From contig JAUYFP010000035.1 of assembly GCA_030690875.1 (NCBI GenBank), positions 1-9,090 of the forward strand: a stretch of DNA of 9,090 nucleotides, in the 5' to 3' direction. Shown here piece after piece: positions 1 through 5,860 of this stretch. Under the pieces are notes generated by a model. That model saw only the letters and a program-made list of their open reading frames with translations. It made no database searches and was not told where the DNA came from. Numbering within the stretch: the first letter of the stretch is position 1; each line of letters opens with the position of its first letter. The translations under genes and the position numbers were made by a program. This stretch comes from a bacterium. Lineage in GTDB: Bacteria > Patescibacteriota > Patescibacteriia > UBA1558 > GWA2-36-10.

Positions 1-44
1 CCTTCGAGGTTGACCTGCGAGGTCAACCTCGAAGGTTGTTTTTT
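1..44 (+). terminator. Triple-core REP-like palindrome followed by a T-run, likely terminator of an upstream gene
   Basis: Positions 1-15 are perfectly complementary to 21-35 (15-bp stem, loop TGCGA), followed by TTGTTTTTT. This is the form of an intrinsic terminator reading to the right, and it would end a gene lying left of the window. It is built from three copies of the hairpin core that recurs around the transposase at 7956-8549: ACCTTCGAGGT (its first base cut off by the window edge), ACCTGCGAGGT at 13-23 and ACCTCGAAGGT at 26-36. So it is at once a member of the repeat family and probably a working terminator. The stem may extend further left. Confidence 0.7.
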
Positions 45-52
45 AATTTTAG

Positions 53-82
53 TTGACAAAGGACAGTCAATATTGTTATATT
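53..82 (+). promoter_or_regulatory. Sigma-70-type promoter for htpX-clpC
   Basis: A perfect -35 TTGACA (53-58) is separated by 18 nt from TATATT (77-82). The -10 is preceded by TG at 74-75, an extended -10. Transcription would start near 89, leaving a leader of about 18 nt before the htpX ATG, with no clear Shine-Dalgarno sequence. It lies directly after the terminator-like palindrome, so htpX-clpC appears to be an independent transcription unit. Confidence 0.75.
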
Positions 83-107
83 AAGTTGAATTAAAATAAA
101 AAATATA

Positions 108-983
108 ATGTATAACCAAATAGACAGCAACAAAAGAAAAAGTTGGTTTTTGATGGCTATTTTCATCTTAGTCATAATTGCTCTGGGCTGGGTCTGGGGC
201 CAATATTACGAAGGTGGCTATTTTACTGTAATATTAGCCACAATTTTTGCCATGTCGATGAGCTTAGTAAGTTTTTATGCTGGGGATAAAATCGCCTTAG
301 CTAGCGCTGGAGCCAAAGCTATAAAAAAAGAAGATAATCCTTATGTCTACCGAATGGTGGAAAATTTATCCATTAGTTCCGGCATCACTAGTCCAAAAAT
401 ATACATTATCAATGATGAGTCAATGAACGCCTTTGCCACTGGTCGCGATCCCAAAAATTCCTCTATTGCCTTAACTACTGGACTAATAAATAATTTGGAA
501 AACGAAGAATTAGAAGCAGTTATTGCTCATGAAATGTCACACATAAAAAATTATGACATCCGCTTGATGATGGTTGTCATAGTCTGCGTGGGAATAATAA
601 CTCTTTTAGCTGACTGGCTAATGCGCAGTTTTTGGTTCAGAGGCCGAGATAGAAGTGAAAATAAAGGCAATGGCATTTTGATAATTATCGGCTTGGTTTT
701 AGCCATACTATCGCCTCTTTTTGCCAAACTTATCCAAATGGCTATTTCTCGCAAAAGAGAATTTCTAGCTGACGCTTCAGCCGCGCTTTTGACCCGCTAT
801 CCCGAAGGCCTAGCCAAAGCTTTGGAAAAAATATCTCTACAAAATATACCGCTGAAAAAAGCCAATAAAGCCACGGCGCATTTATACATTGCCAATCCTT
901 TTTCCGCCAAAGGAATGAGCAATATGTTTTCCACTCACCCGCCCATTGCTGAGAGAATAAAAATTTTAAGACAAATGGCCTAA
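108..983 (+). CDS. htpX: HtpX-type membrane zinc metalloprotease (peptidase M48)
   Basis: Integral membrane protease that in other bacteria cleaves misfolded or damaged membrane proteins. At 291 aa it matches the usual HtpX length. Hydrophobic segments are at about residues 12-31, 37-57, 152-170 and 189-209, the standard pattern of two N-terminal and two later helices. The zinc site is complete: HEMSH at 141-145 gives two histidines and the catalytic Glu142, and Glu218 in the conserved EFLAD segment is the expected third ligand. The C-terminus contains the family's STHPP segment. The ATG at 108 is close behind a good promoter. clpC begins 11 nt after the stop, so the two are probably co-transcribed and both serve protein quality control. 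Family assignment is secure; substrates are unknown. Confidence 0.95.
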   Translation: MYNQIDSNKRKSWFLMAIFILVIIALGWVWGQYYEGGYFTVILATIFAMSMSLVSFYAGDKIALASAGAKAIKKEDNPYVYRMVENLSISSGITSPKIYIINDESMNAFATGRDPKNSSIALTTGLINNLENEELEAVIAHEMSHIKNYDIRLMMVVIVCVGIITLLADWLMRSFWFRGRDRSENKGNGILIIIGLVLAILSPLFAKLIQMAISRKREFLADASAALLTRYPEGLAKALEKISLQNIPLKKANKATAHLYIANPFSAKGMSNMFSTHPPIAERIKILRQMA

Positions 984-994
984 ACAATAAAAAA

Positions 995-3481
995 ATGATT
1001 AGCGATAATTCACAAAATATACTAAATAAATTCACCCAGCACTTTAAAAAGGTCTTAATCAATGCCCAAAATTTGGCTTTTAGTAAAAAACAAGCCAATA
1101 TTGAACCGCTTGACCTTTTTATTTCCCTGATAAAAACCAAGGGCTCGCTGGGTTCTGATATACTGCTAAAACAAAAAATAGACCTTAGTTTAATCAGCGA
1201 CCAGTCTACTTTTGAAACTTATCAAACTATCAATGTCAGCTCGGAAAATATGCCTCAGCCATCAGTGGATAGCCAAAAAATAATAGAAAAAGCCGTTATT
1301 ACCGCTTACAAACACCAACATAAATACATTGGCACTGAGCATCTTTTATGGAGTATGACCAACAGCGAAAGCGAATCTCTAAAAAATGTATTCAATAAAA
1401 CCCAGATAAATGTCAGCCATTTAAAACAACACCTGAATTTGGTATTAAAAAGCACTTCCAAATTTAGCGATTTGACCATTGATGAAGAAATAAAAGAGCT
1501 GGAAAATATTTTTGAAGAAAATAATACCAGCGACAATTTTTTGGATAATTTTACGGTCAATTTGACCAGTCAAGAAATACAAAAAGACATTGACCCAGTC
1601 ATTGGTCGGGAAAAAGAAATAGACCGCTTGATTGAAATATTATCACGCCGCACCAAAAATAATCCCGTGTTACTGGGCGATGCTGGCGTTGGTAAAACCG
1701 CTATTATTGAAGGTTTAGCCAAAAGAATCACTCAAAACAAAGTGCCTGATGTTCTACTCAACAAAACCATCTTAAACTTGGACATTTCCAGCTTAATTGC
1801 CGGCACAATGTATAGAGGCGAATTTGAAAGCCGTTTGAAGCAAGTTATTAATGAAATAAAAAATAATCCCAACACCATTCTTTTTATTGACGAGCTTCAC
1901 ACTATCATGGGCGCCGGAGCGACCAGCGGATCGCTTGATGCCGCTAATATCTTAAAACCAGCTTTGTCGCGCGGACAGTTGAGGTGTATTGGCGCCACTA
2001 CTTTTGAAGAATACAAAAAGCATATTGAAAGCGACAAAGCGCTGGAAAGAAGATTTCAGCCAATTATCATTGATGAGTCCAGCGAAGCGGAAACTTACCA
2101 AATTCTCCTTGGTCTCAAAGAAAACTACGAAAAATTCCACAATGTCAAAATATCCGATGAGGCCATCAAAACTGCCGTCACGCTGAGCAAAAGGTTTATG
2201 CCGGACAAAAAACTGCCGGATAAAGCCATAGATTTGATTGACGAAGCCGCTGCCCGTTTTAGAGTAAAACACACCAAGATTAGTTTGGCCAAAAAAATAA
2301 AAGAATTAAAAAGCCAAATGGCCCAGCTGGAAAACGATAAAAAACAGGCAATTTTTGCTGAAGATTATCTCAAAGCTTTGGAATATAAAGATAAAGAAGA
2401 AATTATTTTGGAAGAACTATTGAGATTGCAAGCTCAAGAAGACAAAAAACAAAAAACAACGCTGGGCGAAATAAACGACGAGCACATTAAAGAAATAATT
2501 TCTGACATTACCAAAATTCCCCTTGGCGATTTGAGCGTTCAGGAAAATAAATCGCTGATAAATCTGGAAAAAAATTTGGCCAGAAATATTTTTGGTCAGG
2601 ATAAGGCCATATCAATAATTGCCAACACTATCAGAAAATCAAAAGCCGGCATCGGCGACAAAAATAAACCCTTGGCTTCATTTATGTTTTTGGGTCCCAG
2701 CGGAGTTGGCAAAACAGAAATGTCCAAACAGCTGGCCAATATTGTCTTTGGCGATGAGCGCAATCTGATTCGCATTGATATGTCCGAATTTTCTGAAAAA
2801 TTCAATATTTCCAAGCTGATTGGCTCGCCCGCTGGCTATGTGGGCTATAAAGACGCCAACAAATTAACTGATTTGGTAAAAAATAAACCTTACAGCTTGA
2901 TACTTTTTGATGAAATAGAAAAAGCCCACCCTGATGTCTTTAATTTGCTTTTACCAATATTAGAAGAAGGTGAATTAACTGACGCCAGTGGTCGAACAGT
3001 AAATTTTAGAAATTGCATCATTACCATGACCTCCAACATTGGGCTCAAAGAATTCAATCAGGAGGCCTTCTTGGGATTTCAGACAGAAGAAAATAAAGAC
3101 AACTTTGCCAATCTAAGAAATAAAGTATTATCCTCTCTCAATCAATACTTTCCTTTGGAGTTTAGCAACCGTCTAGACGCCATTGTGGTTTTTGACCCGC
3201 TGGATAAGCAAGCTGCCAAAAATATCCTCAAAAAAGAAATAGATCAGCTGGCGCTCAGACTAGCGGAAAAAAATATTGCTTGGCAATTTGATAATAATAT
3301 AATTAATCACTTGCTAAAAGACCAAGACGCCAGCAAAGACGGCGCTCGCGGACTAAAAAGAATTATCAATGACACTTTGGCCAATCCTCTGGCGGCGCAG
3401 ATACTTAGCGGTAAAAACAATAAATTATCCGCCCGGCTAGTAAAACGTAAAATTATAGTTGAGTCCGCCAACGGTAAATAA
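995..3481 (+). CDS. clpC: ClpC-type AAA+ unfoldase, ATPase subunit of a Clp protease
   Basis: Hexameric Hsp100 chaperone that unfolds proteins and threads them into ClpP. Order of parts in 828 aa: Clp N-domain (about 1-150); first AAA+ module with Walker A GDAGVGKT (228-235), Walker B ending in D299-E300 and a paired arginine R352-R353; a short coiled-coil middle region (about 425-485); second AAA+ module with Walker A GPSGVGKT (567-574) and Walker B D639-E640; and the C-terminal D2-small domain. L693-G694-F695 lies where ClpA/ClpC/ClpX carry the [LIV]GF loop that docks onto ClpP. With the short middle domain this argues for ClpC rather than the disaggregase ClpB. No clpP is in the window. 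Start ATG at 995, 11 nt after htpX, without a recognisable ribosome site. No T-run terminator follows. Confidence 0.92.
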   Translation: MISDNSQNILNKFTQHFKKVLINAQNLAFSKKQANIEPLDLFISLIKTKGSLGSDILLKQKIDLSLISDQSTFETYQTINVSSENMPQPSVDSQKIIEKAVITAYKHQHKYIGTEHLLWSMTNSESESLKNVFNKTQINVSHLKQHLNLVLKSTSKFSDLTIDEEIKELENIFEENNTSDNFLDNFTVNLTSQEIQKDIDPVIGREKEIDRLIEILSRRTKNNPVLLGDAGVGKTAIIEGLAKRITQNKVPDVLLNKTILNLDISSLIAGTMYRGEFESRLKQVINEIKNNPNTILFIDELHTIMGAGATSGSLDAANILKPALSRGQLRCIGATTFEEYKKHIESDKALERRFQPIIIDESSEAETYQILLGLKENYEKFHNVKISDEAIKTAVTLSKRFMPDKKLPDKAIDLIDEAAARFRVKHTKISLAKKIKELKSQMAQLENDKKQAIFAEDYLKALEYKDKEEIILEELLRLQAQEDKKQKTTLGEINDEHIKEIISDITKIPLGDLSVQENKSLINLEKNLARNIFGQDKAISIIANTIRKSKAGIGDKNKPLASFMFLGPSGVGKTEMSKQLANIVFGDERNLIRIDMSEFSEKFNISKLIGSPAGYVGYKDANKLTDLVKNKPYSLILFDEIEKAHPDVFNLLLPILEEGELTDASGRTVNFRNCIITMTSNIGLKEFNQEAFLGFQTEENKDNFANLRNKVLSSLNQYFPLEFSNRLDAIVVFDPLDKQAAKNILKKEIDQLALRLAEKNIAWQFDNNIINHLLKDQDASKDGARGLKRIINDTLANPLAAQILSGKNNKLSARLVKRKIIVESANGK

Positions 3482-3514
3482 AAAATAATTAACTATCATA
3501 ATAATACTCTGCTC

Positions 3515-3571
3515 GCGGACAATGCTATTCGCTTAACGGCCTTCGCCTGAATCGCTCATAGCATTATCCGC
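3515..3571. repeat. Imperfect inverted repeat in the clpC-comF gap
   Basis: Arms 3515-3528 (GCGGACAATGCTAT) and 3558-3571 pair over 14 positions with one mismatch. The 29-nt loop holds a small GGC-CTTC-GCC hairpin at 3537-3547 or nearby. The whole is bracketed by CTCGC-like sequence on both sides. No T-run follows, so a classic intrinsic terminator is unlikely. It may still fold at the 3' end of the htpX-clpC mRNA. It is a non-coding hairpin of unknown role, richer in GC than its AT-rich surroundings. Confidence 0.5.
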
Positions 3572-3622
3572 TCGCAAAAATACAAATAATTACACTAATA
3601 TTCCTTATTAATTAACATAGTA

Positions 3623-3654
3623 AATTTCTAAGGGGATGAATCCCGTTAGAAATT
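3623..3654. repeat. Dispersed palindrome, 15-bp arms, 2-nt loop
   Basis: Arms 3623-3637 (AATTTCTAAGGGGAT) and 3640-3654 are complementary except at one position (G3632/G3645). The same half-unit recurs at 3769-3786 (AATTTCTAACGGGATGAA, one difference). The other flank, TTAGAAATTCACAA (3646-3659), recurs exactly at 5223-5236 in the leader of the membrane protein gene. Three partial copies within 1.6 kb suggest a dispersed intergenic repeat family unrelated to the AACCTTCGAGGTT family. The rest of 3482-3781 is AT-rich and shows no gene. Confidence 0.6.
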
Positions 3655-3735
3655 CACAAGGTTTTATCTTGAATAACAAAGTAAAAAATATCCAAATTAA
3701 CTATTTAATTTAAAAAAATAGGTTTAATAAATAAT

Positions 3736-3764
3736 TTTACGAAAAGTTTTATTTAAATTAGTAT
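3736..3764 (+). promoter_or_regulatory. Probable promoter of comF
   Basis: TTTACG (3736-3741), a 17-nt spacer and TAGTAT (3759-3764). Both boxes are near consensus and the spacing is ideal. The start of transcription would be near 3771, only about 11 nt before the ATG used for comF. The -10 box is the same hexamer as that proposed for the transposase promoter at 8632-8660. Confidence 0.5.
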
Positions 3765-3768
3765 GGCT

Positions 3769-3786
3769 AATTTCTAACGGGATGAA
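3769..3786. repeat. Half-unit of the AATTTCTAACGGGATGAA repeat overlapping the comF start
   Basis: The 18 nt match 3623-3640 with a single difference (C for G). The comF ATG at 3782 is the ATG inside this repeat, so the initiation region of comF is shared with a dispersed palindrome family. Only one arm is present here; the second arm has been lost or was never inserted. Confidence 0.55.
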
Positions 3787-4489
3787 GAAGAAAAGCGAAT
3801 TCTCGGCTCTGCCGAACCGCCCTTTGGGTGTTTTAGTTAAGCTAAAAAAGTTTTTAAATTATTTATTGGATTTTGTTTTCCCAAAATTTTGCTTGGGCTG
3901 TCAGCAAGAGGGCTCTTTTTGCTGTCAAAAATGCTTAGATGAACTACAAATACTGCCACCTGAGCCAAATCCTTGGCCAGAGCAAAAAAACAGCTTTGAG
4001 GCCTGTTATGTTTGCCTTAATTATCAAAATAAACTGATAGAAAAAATAATTAAAAATTATAAATATAAATATTTGGAAAATCTCTCTGATTATTTGGTAG
4101 AAATATTAGCTAAACAATTTAATAATCTAAATTTAAAAGACGAGCTAATAATTACTAATGTTCCGCTCAACAAAGCTAAGAAAAAACAACGAGGTTTTGA
4201 CCAGACGGAAATACTGGCCAAAAAACTGGCCATAAAATTAAATTATCAGTATCAACCACTTTTAATCAGGCACAAAAAAACCAAAACTCAGGCCAAGTTG
4301 TCAAAAATAGCCAGAGAGGAAAACTTGAAAAACGCTTTTTCGCCAATAAACCCAAGTTTAAAAATAAACAGTCCTGTCCTTTTGATAGACGACATTGCCA
4401 CTACCGGCGCTACCCTTAATTCAGCCACTAAAATCATCAAAGAACTAGGCGCTGAAAAAGTAATTTGCTTAGTTTTAGCGAAAAACTAG
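3782..4489 (+). CDS. comF: ComF family protein (phosphoribosyltransferase fold)
   Basis: ComF proteins are needed for uptake of transforming DNA in naturally competent bacteria and carry a phosphoribosyltransferase domain; the exact reaction is not settled. The 235 aa show an N-terminal zinc-ribbon-like set of cysteines (C37, C40, C47/C48, C51), another pair C75-x2-C78, and a complete PRPP-binding loop VLLIDDIATTGAT with D203-D204. The segment KKKQRGFDQTE at about 138 is also typical. The region before about residue 22 (serine-, proline- and lysine-rich, not ComF-like) looks added. The ATG at 3782 sits in a repeat, and no better in-frame ATG lies before the zinc-binding part. A promoter lies just upstream. 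No other competence gene is in the window. Confidence 0.88.
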   Translation: MKKKSEFSALPNRPLGVLVKLKKFLNYLLDFVFPKFCLGCQQEGSFCCQKCLDELQILPPEPNPWPEQKNSFEACYVCLNYQNKLIEKIIKNYKYKYLENLSDYLVEILAKQFNNLNLKDELIITNVPLNKAKKKQRGFDQTEILAKKLAIKLNYQYQPLLIRHKKTKTQAKLSKIAREENLKNAFSPINPSLKINSPVLLIDDIATTGATLNSATKIIKELGAEKVICLVLAKN

Positions 4490-4492
4490 ACC

Positions 4493-4521
4493 TTTACAAA
4501 AATGGCTTAATATATTATTAT
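4493..4521 (+). promoter_or_regulatory. Promoter of the tRNA cluster
   Basis: TTTACA (4493-4498), 17 nt, TATTAT (4516-4521). Each box is one base from consensus with ideal spacing. It begins 4 nt after the comF stop. Transcription would start near 4528, some 15 nt before the broken tRNA-Ser half, so this fragment would be transcribed ahead of the intact serine tRNAs. Confidence 0.65.
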
Positions 4522-4542
4522 ATAGCAGTCTTACATATTTTA

Positions 4543-4619
4543 GGAGAGTTGGCAGAGTGGTCTAACGCGGCGGTCTTGCCACCGCCTACGGCGGGGTCCC
4601 GCCACAGGCGGGAAAAACC
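4543..4619 (+). pseudogene. Broken tRNA-Ser: 5' half interrupted by GC-rich palindromes
   Basis: Positions 4543-4578 are identical over 36 nt to the first 36 nt of the intact tRNA-Ser(TGA) at 4649-4684: acceptor 5' strand, D-arm, anticodon 5' strand and the first two anticodon bases. The match then stops. The next 34 nt (4579-4612) consist of GC-rich palindromes, after which AAAAACC (4613-4619) resembles the AAAACC that follows in the intact gene. No variable arm, T-arm or acceptor 3' strand is present. The simplest reading is a duplicated tRNA gene disrupted in its anticodon loop by a palindromic element and then deleted at its 3' end. It is the first transcribed sequence after the cluster promoter. 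Confidence 0.7.
4582..4613. repeat. Two tandem GC-rich palindromes inside the broken tRNA
   Basis: CCGCC-TAC-GGCGG (4582-4594) is followed by TCCCGCC-ACA-GGCGGGA (4597-4613), two short hairpins with 3-nt loops. They are almost entirely G and C within an AT-rich region. Their abrupt junction with tRNA sequence at 4578/4579 suggests insertion. As I recall, similar CCCGCC/GGCGGG hairpins are common dispersed repeats in Patescibacteria genomes, but this window holds only this copy. Confidence 0.6.
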
Positions 4620-4648
4620 TTAGGTAAAAAATTACATTTTATAAACTT

Positions 4649-4736
4649 GGAGAGTTGGCAGAGTGGTCTAACGCGGCGGTCTTGAAAACCGTTGTCCCGC
4701 AAGGGACCGGGGGTTCGAATCCCTCACTCTCCGCCA
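4649..4736 (+). tRNA. tRNA-Ser (anticodon TGA), CCA encoded
   Basis: Class II tRNA of 88 nt. Acceptor GGAGAGT pairs with ACTCTCC, the discriminator is G4733 and CCA is at 4734-4736. Anticodon stem GCGGT/ACCGT encloses loop CTTGAAA with anticodon TGA at 4683-4685, reading UCA and other UCN codons. The long variable arm contains GTCCCGCAAGGGAC, and the T-arm has GGTTCGAATCC. All arms are intact, in contrast to the truncated copy 106 nt upstream. Confidence 0.95.
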
Positions 4737-4754
4737 AGAAATTTTAAATTGTTT

Positions 4755-4844
4755 GGAGAGGTGCCTGAGCGGTTGAAAGGGGCACCCTGCTAAGGTGTTA
4801 ACGAGGAAACTCGTTCGAGGGTTCGAATCCCTCCCTCTCCGCCA
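4755..4844 (+). tRNA. tRNA-Ser (anticodon GCT), CCA encoded
   Basis: Class II tRNA of 90 nt. Acceptor GGAGAGG pairs with CCTCTCC, discriminator G4841, CCA 4842-4844. Anticodon stem GCACC/GGTGT encloses CTGCTAA, with anticodon GCT at 4789-4791, reading AGC/AGU. The long variable arm (ACGAGGAAACTCGT region) forms its own stem. It lies 18 nt after tRNA-Ser(TGA), probably in the same transcript. Its last 19 nt plus one flanking base are repeated at 5047-5066. Confidence 0.95.
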
Positions 4845-4899
4845 TAGATTCAGCAAGCTCACCATGAGCAAAGCGAATGTGTGAGGTTGATGAATCTAT
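4844..4899. repeat. Long imperfect inverted repeat directly after tRNA-Ser(GCT)
   Basis: Arms 4844-4862 and 4881-4899 match at 17 of 19 positions (outer ATAGATTCA/TGAATCTAT exact), with an 18-nt loop containing GAGCAAAGCGAA. The left arm starts at the terminal A of the tRNA CCA. It could be a transcript-processing hairpin or part of a small mobile repeat. There is no T-run, so an intrinsic terminator is unlikely. Confidence 0.55.
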
Positions 4900-5046
4900 T
4901 GGGAATATAGGATTCGAACGGGCAGAAACGAGGTATGAGCGTAGCGAATAATCGAGTGTCGATCAAAGCGAGCGAGCGTAGCTTTGAGCGCTGCCCAGGG
5001 CAAGGAGCGAGCAACAATATAAAAATAAATAGGCGAGCGAGGCGGA
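4900..5046. other. Non-coding stretch with nested inverted repeats and GAGCG-rich motifs
   Basis: No gene is supported here. Visible structure: GGGCAG (4920-4925) pairs with CTGCCC (4991-4996). Inside lie ATCGA-GTG-TCGAT (4951-4963) and TCAAAGC (4963-4969) with GCTTTGA (4981-4987). TGCCC-A-GGGCA (4992-5002) competes with the outer stem. Degenerate copies of GAGCG(T/A)AGCGAA occur at 4865, 4937 and 4970-4980. GGCGGA at 5041-5046 pairs with TCCGCC in the following tRNA-like repeat. It may be transcribed with the tRNA cluster. Whether it is a structured RNA or a pile of dispersed repeats cannot be told from one copy. Confidence 0.4.
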
Positions 5047-5084
5047 AATCCCTCCCTCTCCGCCATGACAATTTTTTACTAATA

Positions 5085-5160
5085 GTCCTCGTAGCTCAAT
5101 GGATAGAGCGTTTGGTTGCGGACCAAAAGGCTGCAGGTTCGATTCCTGCCGGGGACACCA
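5085..5160 (+). tRNA. tRNA-Arg (anticodon GCG), CCA encoded
   Basis: Standard 76-nt tRNA. Acceptor GTCCTCG pairs with CGGGGAC (one G-T pair), discriminator A, CCA 5158-5160. D-arm TAGCTCAATGGATAGAGC; anticodon stem TTTGG/CCAAA with loop TTGCGGA, so the anticodon is GCG at 5118-5120, reading CGC and by wobble CGU. T-arm GCAGG-TTCGATT-CCTGC. Most bacteria read CGU/CGC/CGA with tRNA-Arg(ACG) deaminated to inosine by TadA; an unmodified GCG form is uncommon. Confidence 0.93.
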
Positions 5161-5185
5161 ATATTCGCGCCTATAAATGGTGCTT

Positions 5186-5214
5186 TTTATATTATTTTGA
5201 AAATATGGTATAAT
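5186..5214 (+). promoter_or_regulatory. Extended -10 promoter of the membrane protein gene
   Basis: TATAAT (5209-5214) is a perfect -10 preceded by TGG at 5206-5208 (extended -10). The -35 TTTATA at 5186-5191 is weak but correctly spaced at 17 nt. The start would be near 5221, giving a leader of about 26 nt that contains the repeat-derived TTAGAAATTCACAA (5223-5236). Confidence 0.65.
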
Positions 5215-5246
5215 AAAGTCGATTAGAAATTCACAAAATTTAACTT

Positions 5247-5792
5247 ATGAAAGAAAAAAATAAAGAAAAAAAAGAGCCAGAATTGGAAAAAATAGCCGAT
5301 GAGCCCGTTTTTGAAAAAGACTTGGGAGAAGTACTGGCCACTTGGGATTTTCCTGAGTTTATAATGCACGAGCGAGGCAAATTGTGGTATATACTATTTG
5401 GCGCCATTTTTCTGGCACTGATTATTTATTCATATTTTAGCGACAATTTGCTATTTGCTATTATTATCGCGCTTTTCATTATTACTTACTTTTCCATGGA
5501 AAGAAGAGGCCCAATAAACATCCAAGTAGCTATCACCGAAGACGGTATTCTCATCAACAGTAAATTTTTTGCCTTTGAAGATTTGCAAGATTTTTACATT
5601 ATTTATTACCCACCACGAGTAAAAAATTTATACTTTCAACCCAAAAACCATTTACGCCCCGCTATTGTCTGGCCCTTGGAAGATGAAAATCCGGTAGAAA
5701 TCAGAAAAATACTGCTCAAATATTTGCCGGAGGACTTGGAAAAAGAAGAAATACCGGCCAGTGAAAGCGTTTCCAAAATACTAAGATTATAA
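5247..5792 (+). CDS. Conserved-looking two-helix membrane protein of unknown function
   Basis: The 181 aa start with a charged cytoplasmic-type tail (about 1-44, very rich in Lys/Glu), then two transmembrane helices (about 45-63 and 67-83) joined by a very short turn. A soluble domain of about 95 residues follows, rich in predicted strands (INIQVAITEDGILINSKFF, then a YIIYYPP segment), and ends in an acidic helix and SVSKILRL. The arrangement of two helices plus a small beta-rich domain resembles bacterial PH-like membrane proteins (YcxB/bPH type), but that is only a fold guess. From memory, Patescibacteria genomes often hold similar WDFPEF...HERG...YI proteins annotated as hypothetical. ATG at 5247 follows a good promoter; a hairpin terminator follows the stop, so it is transcribed alone. 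Confidence 0.8.
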   Translation: MKEKNKEKKEPELEKIADEPVFEKDLGEVLATWDFPEFIMHERGKLWYILFGAIFLALIIYSYFSDNLLFAIIIALFIITYFSMERRGPINIQVAITEDGILINSKFFAFEDLQDFYIIYYPPRVKNLYFQPKNHLRPAIVWPLEDENPVEIRKILLKYLPEDLEKEEIPASESVSKILRL

Positions 5793-5814
5793 ATCTCGGA
5801 AATATCAAAACAAA

Positions 5815-5847
5815 AATTAAAGCTGAACCCAAAGTTCAGTTTTAATT
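5815..5847 (+). terminator. Hairpin terminator after the membrane protein gene
   Basis: Arms AATTAAAGCTGAAC (5815-5828) and 5834-5847 pair over all 14 positions, counting one G-U, around loop CCAAA. The GC-richer core CTGAAC/GTTCAG is followed by TTTTAATT and preceded by the matching AATTAAA, so it could work in both directions. It ends just before the recG ATG at 5861 and lies 22 nt after the preceding stop. Confidence 0.65.
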
Positions 5848-5860
5848 GACTAAAAAACCG

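Larger units (their letters stand above)
4826..5066 (+). repeat. 20-nt direct repeat of the tRNA-Ser(GCT) 3' end bounding a ~200-nt segment
   Basis: AATCCCTCCCTCTCCGCCAT occurs at 4826-4845 (T-arm to CCA of the tRNA) and again exactly at 5047-5066, 221 nt later. The flanking bases differ on both sides. A tRNA 3' end repeated at the far side of a segment is the arrangement left by site-specific integration (attL/attR) or by a tandem tRNA duplication followed by decay. The enclosed segment has no integrase and no convincing gene, so it could only be a remnant. Confidence 0.6.

Noticed and set aside
995..3481. ClpB disaggregase
   Set aside because: The middle domain is short and an LGF ClpP-docking loop is present in the second AAA+ module, both pointing to ClpC.
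3482..3781. Small gene between clpC and comF
   Set aside because: No frame of useful length with a start and codon use like the neighbours; the stretch is AT-rich with two palindromes and a promoter.
4901..4925. Remnant of a minus-strand tRNA (GTTCGAATCC followed by TATATTCCC)
   Set aside because: Only a T-loop-like string is present; no T-stem, anticodon arm or matching acceptor strand can be drawn.
4668..5071. Two minus-strand open frames of 67 and 70 codons with RRGRDSNPR-type peptides
   Set aside because: These are antisense translations of serine tRNA genes and the repeated tRNA end, a well-known false gene type.
4935..5213. Open frame of 92 codons through the non-coding segment and tRNA-Arg
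   Set aside because: It reads straight through tRNA-Arg and gives the peptide typically produced by translating a tRNA gene. No promoter or ribosome site.
5846..5860. TTG as the start of recG
   Set aside because: It directly follows an in-frame TAA, lies within the right arm of a terminator hairpin and precedes an ATG five codons later that gives the usual RecG N-terminus.
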